This document shows, piece after piece, positions 7,238-18,093 of a stretch of DNA of 64,000 nucleotides (position 1 is the first letter of the stretch; each line of letters opens with the position of its first letter). Source of the DNA: Candidatus Blautia faecigallinarum. GTDB lineage: Bacteria > Bacillota > Clostridia > Lachnospirales > Lachnospiraceae. Made by a program: the position numbers and the translations under genes. The notes under the pieces were generated by a model, which saw only the letters and a program-made list of their open reading frames with translations, had not been told where the DNA came from and searched no databases. The stretch lies in assembly GCA_019116385.1 (NCBI GenBank), contig DXBU01000090.1:1-64000 (forward strand), in the 5' to 3' direction.

Positions 7238-9325
7238 ATGGAACAAAATCTGTCACTCTTTTACGGTCTGTCATTTTTGACAGCGGTCCTTGCATTTCTC
7301 TATGCAGCATACCTTTATCTCTGGGTAAAAAAACAGCCTGTTAAAAACGCTACCATCGCAGAGGTCTCCCGGCTGATCAAAGAGGGCGCCAACACTTTCA
7401 TGCGCCGTGAATACAGCATTCTCGCCAAATTCGCCGGCGTTGCCGCAGTCATTATCTTTCTTCTCCTTCCTTCTCCTATCTGGGAAGGACATTTCCTGAC
7501 GAATTTATCCATGGCTATTGCCTATCTTTTCGGTACCGCTTTTTCTGCCATTGCCGGAAAGATCGGTATTATGGTAGCCACACATTCCAATTCCCGTGCT
7601 GCCGAGGGTGCACAAGAAGGGATCAAACCGGCTTTCCTCATCGGCTTCCGAGGCGGAGCGGTTATGGGGCTTTTAGTCGTAGGCTGTTCCTTATTTGGCG
7701 TTGCCGCCGTATTGATGCTGGCAGGGGATTCCTCTATTCTCCTGGGCTTCTCCTTTGGCGCAAGCTCCCTTGCCCTCTTTGCAAAAGCAGGCGGCGGTAT
7801 TTTTACCAAGACTGCGGATATTTCTGCTGACCTGACCGGCAAGGTAGAACTGGGGATTCCCGAAGATGACCCACGAAATCCGGCCGTGATCGCGGATAAT
7901 GTAGGAGATAATGTAGGAGATGTAGCCGGAATGGGCGCTGATCTTTTTGACTCTAATGTTGCCGCCATGGCTTCCGCTCTGGTGATCGCAGAATCCCTTT
8001 CCGGAAGCGGGCTGAATAATATTTCTATGGTTTTCTGTTATGCTATCCTTGGACTTCTCGCTTCCATAATCGGAATCGCCACAGCCAAGATCGGCAAGAA
8101 TGGAAATCCTACCCATGCATTGAACTCATCCACTTATGTTACTACCGGTATTTTCCTGGTTTTAACAGCTGCTGCCACTGCCCTTTTCCCAGGATTTTCC
8201 TGGAGGATCTGGGGAGCCTCCGCTACCGGGCTTCTGGTAGGTGTGATCATCGGCATCACAACGGATTACTTTACCGATGACAGCAAGCCTATCGTAAAAC
8301 GGGTTGCCCATGCCTCCGGCTCCGGCCCTGCCTTTACTGTGCTTTCGGGTGTTTCTTATGGATTTATCTCCGCTCTCCCGGCTATGGTGGGGATCGCAAT
8401 TTCCGCTTTGGTAGCCTATCAGCTGTGCGCCCCCATCGGAGAAGGCTATGCCATCTTCGGAATCTCTATGGCAGCAGTTGGAATGCTTTCCATCGTTGGT
8501 ATGATCATTTCCAATGACGCTTATGGCCCCATCGTGGATAATGCCAGAGGTTTAGCGGAAATGGGCGGTCTGGGCGAACAGACCATCATCACTGCAGACG
8601 AACTGGACAGCGCCGGAAATACGGTAAAAGCTGTTACCAAAGGATTTTCCATTGGCGCGGCTGGCCTGACTGTTATTTCTCTTCTGGGCGCTTTTATGTC
8701 AGAGGCAAACAATGCTTTGGAAGCAGCCGGCAAGGAATTGATCACAGGCTTTGATATTATGGAGCCCACCGTATTCTTCGGCGTTCTTATCGGAGCTGCC
8801 ATTCCTGCTGTATTCTCCGCCATGCTGATCCTTGGGGTAGACAAAAATGCCCAGCGTATGGTGGCAGAGATCCACAGACAATTTGACTCCATCCCCGGTC
8901 TTAGAGCCGGCAAGAAGGGTGTGAAGCCGGATTATGACAAATGCATCGACATCGCTACTTCCGGCGCATTAAAAGAGCTGATCTCCGCAGGCCTTATGAC
9001 CATTATCTCTACTCTGATCGTTGGATTCATCGGCGGTCCTAAAGCCATCGGCGGATTCCTTCTTGGCAACATCACAAGCGGCCTGCTCCTGGCGCTGTTT
9101 ATGTCCAATGCAGGCGGCCTTTGGGACAATGCCAAAAAATATGTGGAAGCAGGAAACGAAGGCGGCAAGGGAAGCAAAGCCCATAAAGCTGCTGTGATCG
9201 GGGACACGGTAGGGGATCCTTTTAAAGATACGGCCGGTCCTTCCATCAATACACAGATCACCGTTGTATCTTTGGTTTCTTCCTTAATGTCCGCCCTATT
9301 TGTTGCTTTCTCAATCTTTAGTTAA
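7238..9325 (+). CDS. hppA: Membrane-bound ion-pumping pyrophosphatase
   Basis: DVGADLTGK-like block (ISADLTGKVELGIPEDDPRNPAVIADNVGDNVGD) and GDTVGDPFKDTAGPSINTQI; start refined to ATG 7238. Confidence 0.96.
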   Translation: MEQNLSLFYGLSFLTAVLAFLYAAYLYLWVKKQPVKNATIAEVSRLIKEGANTFMRREYSILAKFAGVAAVIIFLLLPSPIWEGHFLTNLSMAIAYLFGTAFSAIAGKIGIMVATHSNSRAAEGAQEGIKPAFLIGFRGGAVMGLLVVGCSLFGVAAVLMLAGDSSILLGFSFGASSLALFAKAGGGIFTKTADISADLTGKVELGIPEDDPRNPAVIADNVGDNVGDVAGMGADLFDSNVAAMASALVIAESLSGSGLNNISMVFCYAILGLLASIIGIATAKIGKNGNPTHALNSSTYVTTGIFLVLTAAATALFPGFSWRIWGASATGLLVGVIIGITTDYFTDDSKPIVKRVAHASGSGPAFTVLSGVSYGFISALPAMVGIAISALVAYQLCAPIGEGYAIFGISMAAVGMLSIVGMIISNDAYGPIVDNARGLAEMGGLGEQTIITADELDSAGNTVKAVTKGFSIGAAGLTVISLLGAFMSEANNALEAAGKELITGFDIMEPTVFFGVLIGAAIPAVFSAMLILGVDKNAQRMVAEIHRQFDSIPGLRAGKKGVKPDYDKCIDIATSGALKELISAGLMTIISTLIVGFIGGPKAIGGFLLGNITSGLLLALFMSNAGGLWDNAKKYVEAGNEGGKGSKAHKAAVIGDTVGDPFKDTAGPSINTQITVVSLVSSLMSALFVAFSIFS

Positions 9326-9353
9326 GTACAGAAAAATATCTTTCCCTATATAG

Positions 9354-9393
9354 CAGGGTCCGGTGTGACATAAGCAAGTCACACCGGACCCTG
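9354..9393. terminator. Bidirectional terminator between convergent hppA and AraC gene
   Basis: CAGGGTCCGGTGTGAC-loop-GTCACACCGGACCCTG, perfect 16-bp stem. Confidence 0.85.
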
Positions 9394-9412
9394 TTCTGAT
9401 TTTTCTATTTTC

Positions 9413-10546
9413 TTAAAGCTTTCGTCCCCAGCCATAATATTCCCGGAAGCTCCTGGAAAAATATTCCGGATCCCTAAATCCCACCTGCCGGCTCACCTCT
9501 TTTGGATCCGCCGCTGGCAGTGCCAGAAGTTCTTTCGCATGCTTCATTCTCTGGATATGAAGATAGCGGTGCACACTTGCGCCGGTCTTCTTTTTAAAAA
9601 TAAAGCTTAGGTAGCCGCAGGGAAGTCCTGCTTCTTCGGAAAGCATCTGGGTGGTAATATCCTCTTTATAATGGTTCTCTACATAGGCTTTCGCCTTCTC
9701 TACCTCTTTTTCCGTTTCTTTTCCTGAAGATTCCAAAAAAGCTTCGTATTCCTGTATCAGCCGCTCTGTTCCTGATAAGATCTGGGCCAGGCTGCTGCAG
9801 GCGTAGAGGGCGTCGATCTCTTTTTCCAGGCGTATTTCATCTCCAAACTGGCTTTCATTGAAAATTTCCTGCACCACATTAGAAAATACAAATTTTACAT
9901 ACATGGCGGAAAACCCTTTTCCTTCGCTGTACTTTTCCTTCAGATATCCAAAATGTCTCCGCAGCTGTTCGGTATCCTTTCGGCTGATATCCTCCGCGAT
10001 CAACTGCAGGATGTGGGCGTCCTGGACTTCTTTTCCTATGGACTGCAATTCCTCTTCTTCACTGAAAAACACCTGATTTTCTTTATAATAAAACCGTTCC
10101 TCCATCCTTTGTTCCAACTGGTCCAGGATCTCCGGAAGCGCTTCCCACCCCTGGAACCGCTTGCTGATAGACAGATAAAAGCGCTCTGTATATCTTCTGC
10201 GTAGGATCAGACGGATCTGTTTGGCGATCAGCTGGTAGTCGCTGTTTTCATCCCAGAACAAAAGAAGGGACTGTCCCGGGTTCAGATTTAAATAATAAAA
10301 GTTCCGCCTCAGTTCCTTCTCCAGCTCGATCTGCAGCTGTCCTTTGACCGAGTCAAAAAATGCTTTGTTGGTCTCCAGCAGAACTGCACAGCACCACTTC
10401 TGCCAGGTCTCCAGGTCCAAGAGATCTTCTGCTTTCTTTACTGCCTCTTTGTCTCCTGTGTAAAGATACTTCATGAGAAAATAATGCTGGATACATTCTT
10501 TCTCATCTTTCTGCCCCATTTCATCCAATTTCAAATTTTCTGTCAT
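9413..10546 (-). CDS. AraC-family transcriptional regulator
   Basis: C-terminal double HTH: AKAYVENHYKEDITTQMLSEEAGLPCGYLSFIFKKKTGASVHRYL...VGFRDPEYFSRSFREYYG. Confidence 0.85.
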   Translation of the reverse strand: MTENLKLDEMGQKDEKECIQHYFLMKYLYTGDKEAVKKAEDLLDLETWQKWCCAVLLETNKAFFDSVKGQLQIELEKELRRNFYYLNLNPGQSLLLFWDENSDYQLIAKQIRLILRRRYTERFYLSISKRFQGWEALPEILDQLEQRMEERFYYKENQVFFSEEEELQSIGKEVQDAHILQLIAEDISRKDTEQLRRHFGYLKEKYSEGKGFSAMYVKFVFSNVVQEIFNESQFGDEIRLEKEIDALYACSSLAQILSGTERLIQEYEAFLESSGKETEKEVEKAKAYVENHYKEDITTQMLSEEAGLPCGYLSFIFKKKTGASVHRYLHIQRMKHAKELLALPAADPKEVSRQVGFRDPEYFSRSFREYYGWGRKL

Positions 10547-10778
10547 CCCAATACCCCATTTGCATGTTTTCCATGCCTTCTCCTAATAATAGCTTTATCT
10601 TAACATTTCTATCCCCTATTGTGAAGGTATTTTCTGAAATATAAAATAAATTTTATAAATATTAAATTAATAGGACCGAAATTTCTTTCATTCATAAAAA
10701 AGGAGAAACTCTCCATAGAGTCTCTCCCTTTTCTTCTGCATTGGCCTTCTTTTCCAGGCCTTAAAATACGAGTTTTGC

Positions 10779-11642
10779 TCAGGCCTTTCCAACAGAACCG
10801 AATAATTCCATTTTTTCTTTTACTGTTTCTTTGATCGCCTCAAAGCCAGGTGCCAGAAGTTTACGCGGGTCGTATCCTTTGCCCTGCTGGTCTTTGCCCT
10901 CTTCAATGTATTTGCGGGTAGCTGCAGCAAAGGAAAGCTGGCATTCTGTATTTACATTGATCTTGGATACGCCAAGGTCGATGGCTTTTTTGATCATATC
11001 AGCCGGGATTCCGGTGCCGCCGTGAAGAACCAGAGGCATATCTCCGGTGAGCTGCTGGATCGCATCCAGTGTTTCAAAGCTTAAGCCTGCCCAGTTTTCC
11101 GGATATTTTCCATGGATGTTGCCGATGCCTGCTGCAAGGAAATCGATTCCCAGATCAGCGATCATCTTGCATTCCTTAGGATCTGCGCACTCGCCCATAC
11201 CGATCACGCCGTCTTCCTCGCCTCCGATGGAGCCGACTTCTGCTTCCAGGGACATATTGTGTTCTTTGCAGATCTGCACCAGTTCTTTGGTCTTTGCAAC
11301 GTTCTCATCGATGGGATAGTGGGAACCGTCAAACATAATAGATGAAAATCCGGCTTCTACGCATTTCAGGCATCCTTCATAGCTGCCATGGTCAAGGTGA
11401 AGAGCAACCGGAACGGTGATATTCAGTTCTTCCAGCATGCCGTTTACCATACCTACCACAGTCTTATAGCCGCACATATATTTTCCTGCGCCTTCGGATA
11501 CGCCGAGAATAACCGGGGAGTTGTTCTCCTGGGCTGTTAACAGGATGGCTTTTGTCCACTCAAGGTTGTTGATGTTGAACTGACCTACTGCATAATGGCC
11601 GGCTTTTGCTTTTTTTAACATTTCTGCTGCGTTTACTAACAT
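10779..11642 (-). CDS. fba: Class II fructose-1,6-bisphosphate aldolase
   Basis: HLDHGSYEGC, FDGSHYPIDENVAKTKE, LHGGTGIPADMIKKAIDLGVSKINVNTE. Confidence 0.95.
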   Translation of the reverse strand: MLVNAAEMLKKAKAGHYAVGQFNINNLEWTKAILLTAQENNSPVILGVSEGAGKYMCGYKTVVGMVNGMLEELNITVPVALHLDHGSYEGCLKCVEAGFSSIMFDGSHYPIDENVAKTKELVQICKEHNMSLEAEVGSIGGEEDGVIGMGECADPKECKMIADLGIDFLAAGIGNIHGKYPENWAGLSFETLDAIQQLTGDMPLVLHGGTGIPADMIKKAIDLGVSKINVNTECQLSFAAATRKYIEEGKDQQGKGYDPRKLLAPGFEAIKETVKEKMELFGSVGKA

Positions 11643-11811
11643 GATAAATTCCTCCTAACCTTTCTTAGGATACGGTCAAACCCACATCCAGATACTGTAT
11701 AGTTTACCAGATTTCCCGGATTTCGTCTACCACTTTACAGAAAAATACCAGAAATCTCCCGGAAAGTCCTTGCATTTTTTTTAAATCTCCTATATAATAA
11801 TATCGATTTCC

Positions 11812-11893
11812 GGATGGATTCCCGAGTGGCCAAAGGGGGCAGACTGTAAATCTGTTGGCAACGCCTTCGAAGGTTCGAATCCTTCTCCATCCA
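11812..11893 (+). tRNA. tRNA-Tyr(GTA)
   Basis: Acceptor GGATGGA/TCCATCC, anticodon loop CTGTAAA, long variable arm, GGTTCGAATCC T-arm; CCA not encoded. Confidence 0.93.
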
Positions 11894-11902
11894 TTTCTTA
11901 TT

Positions 11903-11934
11903 AAAAACCCAGGATCTTCATCCTGGGTTTTTTG
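11903..11934. terminator. Bidirectional terminator after tRNA-Tyr and GH13 gene
   Basis: AAAAACCCAGGAT-CTTC-ATCCTGGGTTTTTT. Confidence 0.85.
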
Positions 11935-14040
11935 TTATTCATCTTTGTGATGGAAGATCATCGCGCTGTATGCCGGCATGATCAGACGCAGAACGCCTGC
12001 TTTTGCCGTAACGGTTTCCTTTGCGTCTGTAAATCCGTCCCTATAGGAAAGCATGATCCGTTCCAAGATCGTATCATCCAATCTTGTGATCCCGGTCTTC
12101 CAGATTTCGATCACAGCCTCCCTCTCTTCATCCCGGTTGTTGATCACCACTATGATATGCTCATCGTGGGAAAATCTTCCGTAACACAATCCCTGATAGT
12201 CATTCCACAGAAACTCCGTGGAGCCAGTCTTAAGGACCCGGTAGTTTTTATGGATGGCGATCATTTTTTTGTGGAACTCAATAAGACTTTTGTCCTCATG
12301 GCCCCAGGGATAGGTCCTTCTGTTATCCGGATCGGTAAAGCCGCACACGCCCGCTTCATCTCCATAATATACGGTAGGCGCTCCAGGCCAGGTCATCTGT
12401 ATGGCAACGCCCTCACGCATAACTGCCATATTCACTCCCTGGGAGGCCGCCTCCGCACCGGCGTAAGAGATCCGTCCCACCCTCCGGTTCGTTCTGGTAA
12501 GGAATCGGGAATGGTCATGATTGGAAAGCTCATTCATAGCCGTTGTAAGGGCGGACATATGCAGTGCCCGCATATGGGTACGCATTGCGCCGATAAAAGC
12601 CTCACTGTTTCCGTATAAGTCCTCCCGGTATTCATCGCTGTGCTTTTCCATGCCTGTAAGGAACCAGGTTACCGGCTCCATAAAAGCATCGTAGTTCATC
12701 ACCGTATCCCATTCGTCACCCATAAGCCAGCCTTCCGGGTTTCCATAATGTTCCGCAAGGATGATCGCATTGGGATTGGCTTCCTTTACCGCTTTTCGGA
12801 AATCCTTCCAGAACTGGTGATTGAATTCGTTGCTGTAGCCCAGATCTGCCGCCACATCCAGTCTCCAGCCGTCTACATTGTACGGCGGAGAAACCCATTT
12901 CTTTCCGATCTCCAGAACATATTCATAAAGCTCCGGAGAGTCCTTATAGTTCAGCTTTGGCAGGGTATCGTGGGTCCACCAGCCCTCATAGGTAGGATTA
13001 TAGGGCCATCGGTTTTCGTCACTGAATTTAAAATAGGAGCGGTATGGGCTGTCCGCCGACACGTATGCGCCTGGGGCGTAGTCCGGCTGGCCCTCATAGA
13101 TGCGCTCCCTGTCCATCCATTTGTTAAAGGAACCGCAGTGATTAAACACACCGTCCAGGATGATCTTCATCCCTCTGGCATGGATTTCTTCCGTAAGGGC
13201 AGCAAAAAGCTGGTTGCTGGCTTCCAGGTTTTTCAGGTCGGTCACACGCTTTACATATTTTTTTGCGTGAAAATTTTCTTTGTCTCCATGGGGCAGAAGT
13301 CCGTCACAATCCTCCACGATCTTTCCATAATGGGGATCAATATAATCGTAATCCTGGCAATCGTATTTGTGATTGCTGGGGGAGACAAACACCGGGTTCA
13401 GGTAGATCACTTCCACGCCAAGTTCCTGAAGGTAATCCAGCTTATCCATAACCCCTTTAAGGTCTCCGCCGTAAAACTCACGCACTCCCATCACAGCAGG
13501 GATCTTATTCCATTCATCTACACGGATGCTGATATCCCCAATATAGGAATACTCCCCTGTTTCTACGTCATTTGTGGGATCCCCATTATAAAATCTGTCC
13601 ACAAAGATCTGATACATGACCGCGCCTTTTGCCCAGTCCGGCGTATCATAATTGGGGTAGATCTCAAAATCAAACCAGTCCTGCAGTTCCATGCTGACTC
13701 CATGGTGATTGTAATAGCAGGTGATCCAGCCATATAGGATCTCAAAATGGTACTTCACCACTTCATCGGTCATAATGATCTTCGCCGCATAATAATCGAA
13801 CCCGTTTACTGTTTTATATATCTTCATCTTATGTTTCTTATCGCCGGAAACCAGATAAACAGCATCCACGTTATTTCTTTGGGTCCGGAAACGGATCACT
13901 ACCACTTCGCCGGGTTTTGGCTCTGCGGGACTTCGATAATATTCTGTGCCGTCGCTGAAAAGCGCGTCCTTGTTTAAAACTGCCCGCATGTTTAAAATGT
14001 ATTGCATTTTTTTTGTAATATCAATATTTTCCCGTTTCAT
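11935..14040 (-). CDS. Glycoside hydrolase family 13 (alpha-amylase/neopullulanase-like)
   Basis: DGVFNHCG, VDGWRLDVAADLG, ILAEHYG, ELSNHDHSR; no obvious signal peptide. Confidence 0.9.
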   Translation of the reverse strand: MKRENIDITKKMQYILNMRAVLNKDALFSDGTEYYRSPAEPKPGEVVVIRFRTQRNNVDAVYLVSGDKKHKMKIYKTVNGFDYYAAKIIMTDEVVKYHFEILYGWITCYYNHHGVSMELQDWFDFEIYPNYDTPDWAKGAVMYQIFVDRFYNGDPTNDVETGEYSYIGDISIRVDEWNKIPAVMGVREFYGGDLKGVMDKLDYLQELGVEVIYLNPVFVSPSNHKYDCQDYDYIDPHYGKIVEDCDGLLPHGDKENFHAKKYVKRVTDLKNLEASNQLFAALTEEIHARGMKIILDGVFNHCGSFNKWMDRERIYEGQPDYAPGAYVSADSPYRSYFKFSDENRWPYNPTYEGWWTHDTLPKLNYKDSPELYEYVLEIGKKWVSPPYNVDGWRLDVAADLGYSNEFNHQFWKDFRKAVKEANPNAIILAEHYGNPEGWLMGDEWDTVMNYDAFMEPVTWFLTGMEKHSDEYREDLYGNSEAFIGAMRTHMRALHMSALTTAMNELSNHDHSRFLTRTNRRVGRISYAGAEAASQGVNMAVMREGVAIQMTWPGAPTVYYGDEAGVCGFTDPDNRRTYPWGHEDKSLIEFHKKMIAIHKNYRVLKTGSTEFLWNDYQGLCYGRFSHDEHIIVVINNRDEEREAVIEIWKTGITRLDDTILERIMLSYRDGFTDAKETVTAKAGVLRLIMPAYSAMIFHHKDE

Positions 14041-14302
14041 AAACAGTCCCCTTTAGTATGTCATATCTCTATTTTATCTTAGTTCACAAAATTATACAAC
14101 TAAAAGCTCAATAGTACAAAACAGAAAGCTTTTTGTGCAAAGAAAAAAAGCAGCTGGAACAGCTGCCTTTTTTGGAGAAGGTATTTCTTCTTATGGGGTG
14201 TAGCAAAAACTATATAATGTATTGGGGGGTTTTTACGATATATATAGTACCATGGATCAAACAAAAAGTGTGCACAAAGTTCACAAAATTTGATATTTAT
14301 TT

Positions 14303-16156
14303 TTATGCATTCTGTATATCCGTATTTTCCCCTTGGGAAGATTCTTCTGTAAATAATGCCTCAAACTCCTCCCGATGGATTTTTTCCTTTTCCAGGAGCA
14401 GCTTTGCACACCGATGGAGAACGCTCTGGTACTCCATAATGATCTCTTTTGCTTTTTTATGGCATTCTTCGATAATACGGTGGATCTCACTGTCAATTTC
14501 CTTGGCAACTTCTTCGCTGTAGCTTCTGGTATGTGCCAGGTCCCTTCCGATAAACACCTCGTCATCGTCATTTCCATAGGAGATCAGGCCGATCTGCTCA
14601 GACATACCGTATTTCATCACCATGTTCCTGGCAATGGAGGTAGCCCGTTTGATGTCATTGGAAGCACCGGTGGTAATGTCCTGGAAAATAATCTCCTCTG
14701 CCACCCGTCCGCCCAGAAGGGTGGTGATATCCTGCTGCATCTTTCCTTTGGTATTAAACATTTCATCATTCTCCGGAAGGGGCATGGTATATCCCGCTGC
14801 CCCCATTCCTGTGGGGATAATGGAAATCGTATAGACAGGCTCCATATCCGGCAGCACATGAAAAAGGATCGCATGTCCGGCCTCATGATAGGCGGTGATC
14901 CGTTTTTCCTTGTCCGAGATCACCTTGCTGCGCTTTTCCGCGCCAATGCCTACTTTGATAAAGGCGCCTTTGATGTCTTTCTGCTTCACATAGCTGCGGC
15001 CATCCTTGGCGGCTATGATGGCGGCTTCATTCAAAAGGTTTTCCAGATCCGCGCCGGTAAAACCTGCCGTTGTCTGGGCGATCTGATGAAGATCCACGTC
15101 CTCTCCAAGGGGCTTATCTTTGGCATGCACCTGAAGGATCTCTTCTCTTCCCTTCACATCCGGCCTTCCCACTGCCACCTTACGGTCGAAACGGCCCGGA
15201 CGCAGGATCGCCGGATCCAGGATATCCACCCGGTTTGTGGCTGCCATCACAATGATCCCTTCGTTGACTCCGAAGCCATCCATTTCCACCAGCAGCTGAT
15301 TCAGGGTCTGCTCCCTCTCATCATGGCCTCCGCCCATTCCGGTCCCTCTCTGTCTGGCAACCGCATCGATCTCATCGATAAATATGATACAGGGCGCATG
15401 CCGTTTTCCCTCTTCAAAAAGATCCCTTACACGGGACGCGCCTACGCCCACAAACATTTCCACAAAATCCGAACCGGATATGGAAAAGAAAGGAACTCCG
15501 GCCTCGCCTGCCACTGCTTTCGCTAAAAGGGTCTTTCCTGTACCCGGAGGGCCCACCAGCAATACTCCCTTGGGGATCCTGGCCCCCACGTTGGTATATT
15601 TCTGGGGTGCTTTCAAAAAGTCCACCACTTCTACCAGGTCTTCCTTTTCTTCCTGAAGGCCGGCCACGTTTTGAAAGGTGACCTTTTTGTCATCCGGCAT
15701 CATCATACGCGCGCGGCTTTTCCCAAAGTTCATCATTTTTGCATTGCTGCCCCCTCCGGACATCTGGCGGTTCATCATCACAAATACAAAAACAATGAGC
15801 CCGGCAGAAAGCAGGATAGGAAGAAGAGTCGTTAGAAGCACATTGTCCTGGGGCACATTTTCCACCACCGGGTCAATGCCGTTCTCTCTAAGCATATCCT
15901 CTACTTCGTTAACATCTGTCACAAACAGACGCTTCTGTCCCTGGCCCACCACTTCTGCCACAACGGCTCCTGTGGGCACTTCCTTGTTGGGCTGGATGCG
16001 CACAGAAGAAATGCTGCCTTCTTCTGCAGCATTTTCCAGGGCAGACAGGGTATAATTACTCTGATTTACTACCTGGTTATTCAGATACAGATAGCCGGCG
16101 ATCAGCGCAACTATCAGTATCAGATACAAACCGATTCTGCTTGGCTGTCTATTCAC
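14303..16156 (-). CDS. ftsH: ATP-dependent zinc metalloprotease FtsH
   Basis: [37 protein letters not shown]. Confidence 0.97.
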   Translation of the reverse strand: MNRQPSRIGLYLILIVALIAGYLYLNNQVVNQSNYTLSALENAAEEGSISSVRIQPNKEVPTGAVVAEVVGQGQKRLFVTDVNEVEDMLRENGIDPVVENVPQDNVLLTTLLPILLSAGLIVFVFVMMNRQMSGGGSNAKMMNFGKSRARMMMPDDKKVTFQNVAGLQEEKEDLVEVVDFLKAPQKYTNVGARIPKGVLLVGPPGTGKTLLAKAVAGEAGVPFFSISGSDFVEMFVGVGASRVRDLFEEGKRHAPCIIFIDEIDAVARQRGTGMGGGHDEREQTLNQLLVEMDGFGVNEGIIVMAATNRVDILDPAILRPGRFDRKVAVGRPDVKGREEILQVHAKDKPLGEDVDLHQIAQTTAGFTGADLENLLNEAAIIAAKDGRSYVKQKDIKGAFIKVGIGAEKRSKVISDKEKRITAYHEAGHAILFHVLPDMEPVYTISIIPTGMGAAGYTMPLPENDEMFNTKGKMQQDITTLLGGRVAEEIIFQDITTGASNDIKRATSIARNMVMKYGMSEQIGLISYGNDDDEVFIGRDLAHTRSYSEEVAKEIDSEIHRIIEECHKKAKEIIMEYQSVLHRCAKLLLEKEKIHREEFEALFTEESSQGENTDIQNA

Positions 16157-16172
16157 TTAAACAAATCTCCTT

Positions 16173-16703
16173 TCAATCTGTTTCTAATTCTACCACGCCA
16201 ATATAGGGGAGATTTCTATATTTCTGGGCATAATCCAGCCCATATCCTACCACGAATTCATCCGGGATCTCAAAGCAGCAGTAATCCACGGTTACGTCCC
16301 GCACTCTGCGTTCTGGTTTATCAAGAAGCGTACACAGCTGCACACTGTTGGGATTCCGGCCTTTCAGCACCTCGATCAAATAGCTTAAGGTCCTTCCTGA
16401 GTCTATGATATCCTCTACGATCAGCACATCTTTTCCCTCCAGAGGCTGATCCAGATCCTTTACGATCCTCACCACGCCGCTGGATTTGGTATCATCCCCA
16501 TAGCTGGACACAGACATAAAGTCTAAAGAAACCGGAACCGTGATCCGCTTCGCCAGTTCACACATAAAAAATACGCCGCCTTTTAATACACAGATCATAT
16601 GTATCTCCCTGCCGGCATAGGCTTCGCTTATCTGCGCCGCGATCTCGCGGATCCGTTTGTCTACGTCCTCCTCACTGATCAAAACTCTGATTTTCTCGCT
16701 CAT
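16173..16703 (-). CDS. hpt: Hypoxanthine phosphoribosyltransferase
   Basis: VLIVEDIIDSGRTLSYL PRPP motif; synteny with tilS and ftsH. Confidence 0.95.
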   Translation of the reverse strand: MSEKIRVLISEEDVDKRIREIAAQISEAYAGREIHMICVLKGGVFFMCELAKRITVPVSLDFMSVSSYGDDTKSSGVVRIVKDLDQPLEGKDVLIVEDIIDSGRTLSYLIEVLKGRNPNSVQLCTLLDKPERRVRDVTVDYCCFEIPDEFVVGYGLDYAQKYRNLPYIGVVELETD

Positions 16704-18084
16704 TTAAGCTTCCTCCTTGATATTTTACTTCCAAAACTCGTTTGGTATCTTTTGTGATCTTATACTGTTCGCTGCTCCTTATGCCCACGATCCAAAGCAC
16801 TTCTTCTGCGCATGTAAGAAGAGGGATAAGATCCCGCTCTTCCTTGGGGATTTTTTCATCGATCATGACACGGGTGATCTTTTTGTGATTTCCCTGCTGG
16901 TCAATAGTGAGAAGATCCCCTTCTCTTCTGGTCCGGGCAAACAGTCTGTATTTTATTTTATCATAATCAAACCATTTCGTATACGTTTTTTCCGGAATCT
17001 CCTCTCCTTTATAGCAAAATATTTTTGTCTCAAAGGTTCCAAGGGGGGTCCCTGTCTCTCCTTCCCGGGAGATTTCCCATTCTTGTCCCAGATAAAGGGT
17101 GGCCTTCATTTGCCCTGGTCTTCCGATCCACACGCCCTCATATCTTCGTATCGCCACAAGGCCATAGGGCAGGCTGCAGCGGTATCCCACATGTTTGCCG
17201 CCCAAAGAGAGCACCCGCTGGACATGAGCGGAAAGAAAATCTTTTTGTTTTCCGGACAGGCTGCGAAAGGCCTCCAGGATCCCATAGCTTACCAGGATCG
17301 GATCCTTTCTGAAAAACTCCATATCCAAAAGCACCCCGCCATCTGTCTTTTTAAGGTCCTCAAAAAGTTCTCTGCCCTTTTTCGTAAAATAATCCTCCGC
17401 CAGGGCCAGCACCCGGGCAGTCTCCGCCATATGGATGCATGCCTTAGGGTTGATCTCCTCTACCAGGGGGAGGATCTTATGGCGTATTTTATTTCTCGTA
17501 TATAAATCGGTAAGATTGCTGCTGTCTGTGGCATAGGGAATGTGATTCTCTATTAAATAATGGTCAATTTCTTCTCTTCTTAAACATAAAAGAGGCCGGA
17601 TCTTTCTTCCGGAAACAGCCCGCATGGAGCAAAGTCCCCGGATCCCGCTCCCCCTGGCCAGATGGTGCAGAAGCGTTTCCGCCAGGTCATCCTGATTATG
17701 TGCCAGAGCAATGCGGCACTGCTTTTGGGGAAATTTTGCCGCTTCTTCCTCAAAAGTCCTCTGCCGGACGATCCTTCCCGTTTCCTCAAGGCCCATCTTC
17801 CATTGGGCCGCCAGAGCGGGGATATCATAGCGGCGGCAAACAAAGGGGATCTTCCATTCCCGGCAGATGTGCTCCACCAGAGCGGCATCCCGGTCCGCCT
17901 CTTCTCCCCGGATCCCGTGGTGCACATGTACCGCCTGCAAAAAAAAGTCATATTCTCTGGAAAGCCGCAGGAGCATATGCAGCATGGTCATGGAATCCCC
18001 GCCTCCGGACACCCCTGCCAGCACACAGTCATTTTTTTGGATCATGTTGTTTTCCAGTATGTAGCTTCTGACTTTTCTATACAT
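16672..18084 (-). CDS. tilS: tRNA(Ile)-lysidine synthase
   Basis: VLAGVSGGGDSMTMLHML PP-loop; synteny. Confidence 0.95.
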   Translation of the reverse strand: MYRKVRSYILENNMIQKNDCVLAGVSGGGDSMTMLHMLLRLSREYDFFLQAVHVHHGIRGEEADRDAALVEHICREWKIPFVCRRYDIPALAAQWKMGLEETGRIVRQRTFEEEAAKFPQKQCRIALAHNQDDLAETLLHHLARGSGIRGLCSMRAVSGRKIRPLLCLRREEIDHYLIENHIPYATDSSNLTDLYTRNKIRHKILPLVEEINPKACIHMAETARVLALAEDYFTKKGRELFEDLKKTDGGVLLDMEFFRKDPILVSYGILEAFRSLSGKQKDFLSAHVQRVLSLGGKHVGYRCSLPYGLVAIRRYEGVWIGRPGQMKATLYLGQEWEISREGETGTPLGTFETKIFCYKGEEIPEKTYTKWFDYDKIKYRLFARTRREGDLLTIDQQGNHKKITRVMIDEKIPKEERDLIPLLTCAEEVLWIVGIRSSEQYKITKDTKRVLEVKYQGGSLNERENQSFDQ

Positions 18085-18093
18085 AAATTGCTC

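Noticed and set aside
12640-13737. 365-aa plus-strand ORF
   Set aside because: Antisense to the GH13 gene; no family signal
14080-14290. 13-bp direct repeat AGTTCACAAAATT on both sides of the ftsH downstream region
   Set aside because: Short and AT-rich, no element between; probably chance
14375-15526. 383-aa plus-strand ORF
   Set aside because: Antisense to ftsH; shadow ORF
16672-16703. 32-bp overlap of tilS and hpt as a novel arrangement
   Set aside because: Short same-strand overlaps are common in operons and consistent with translational coupling
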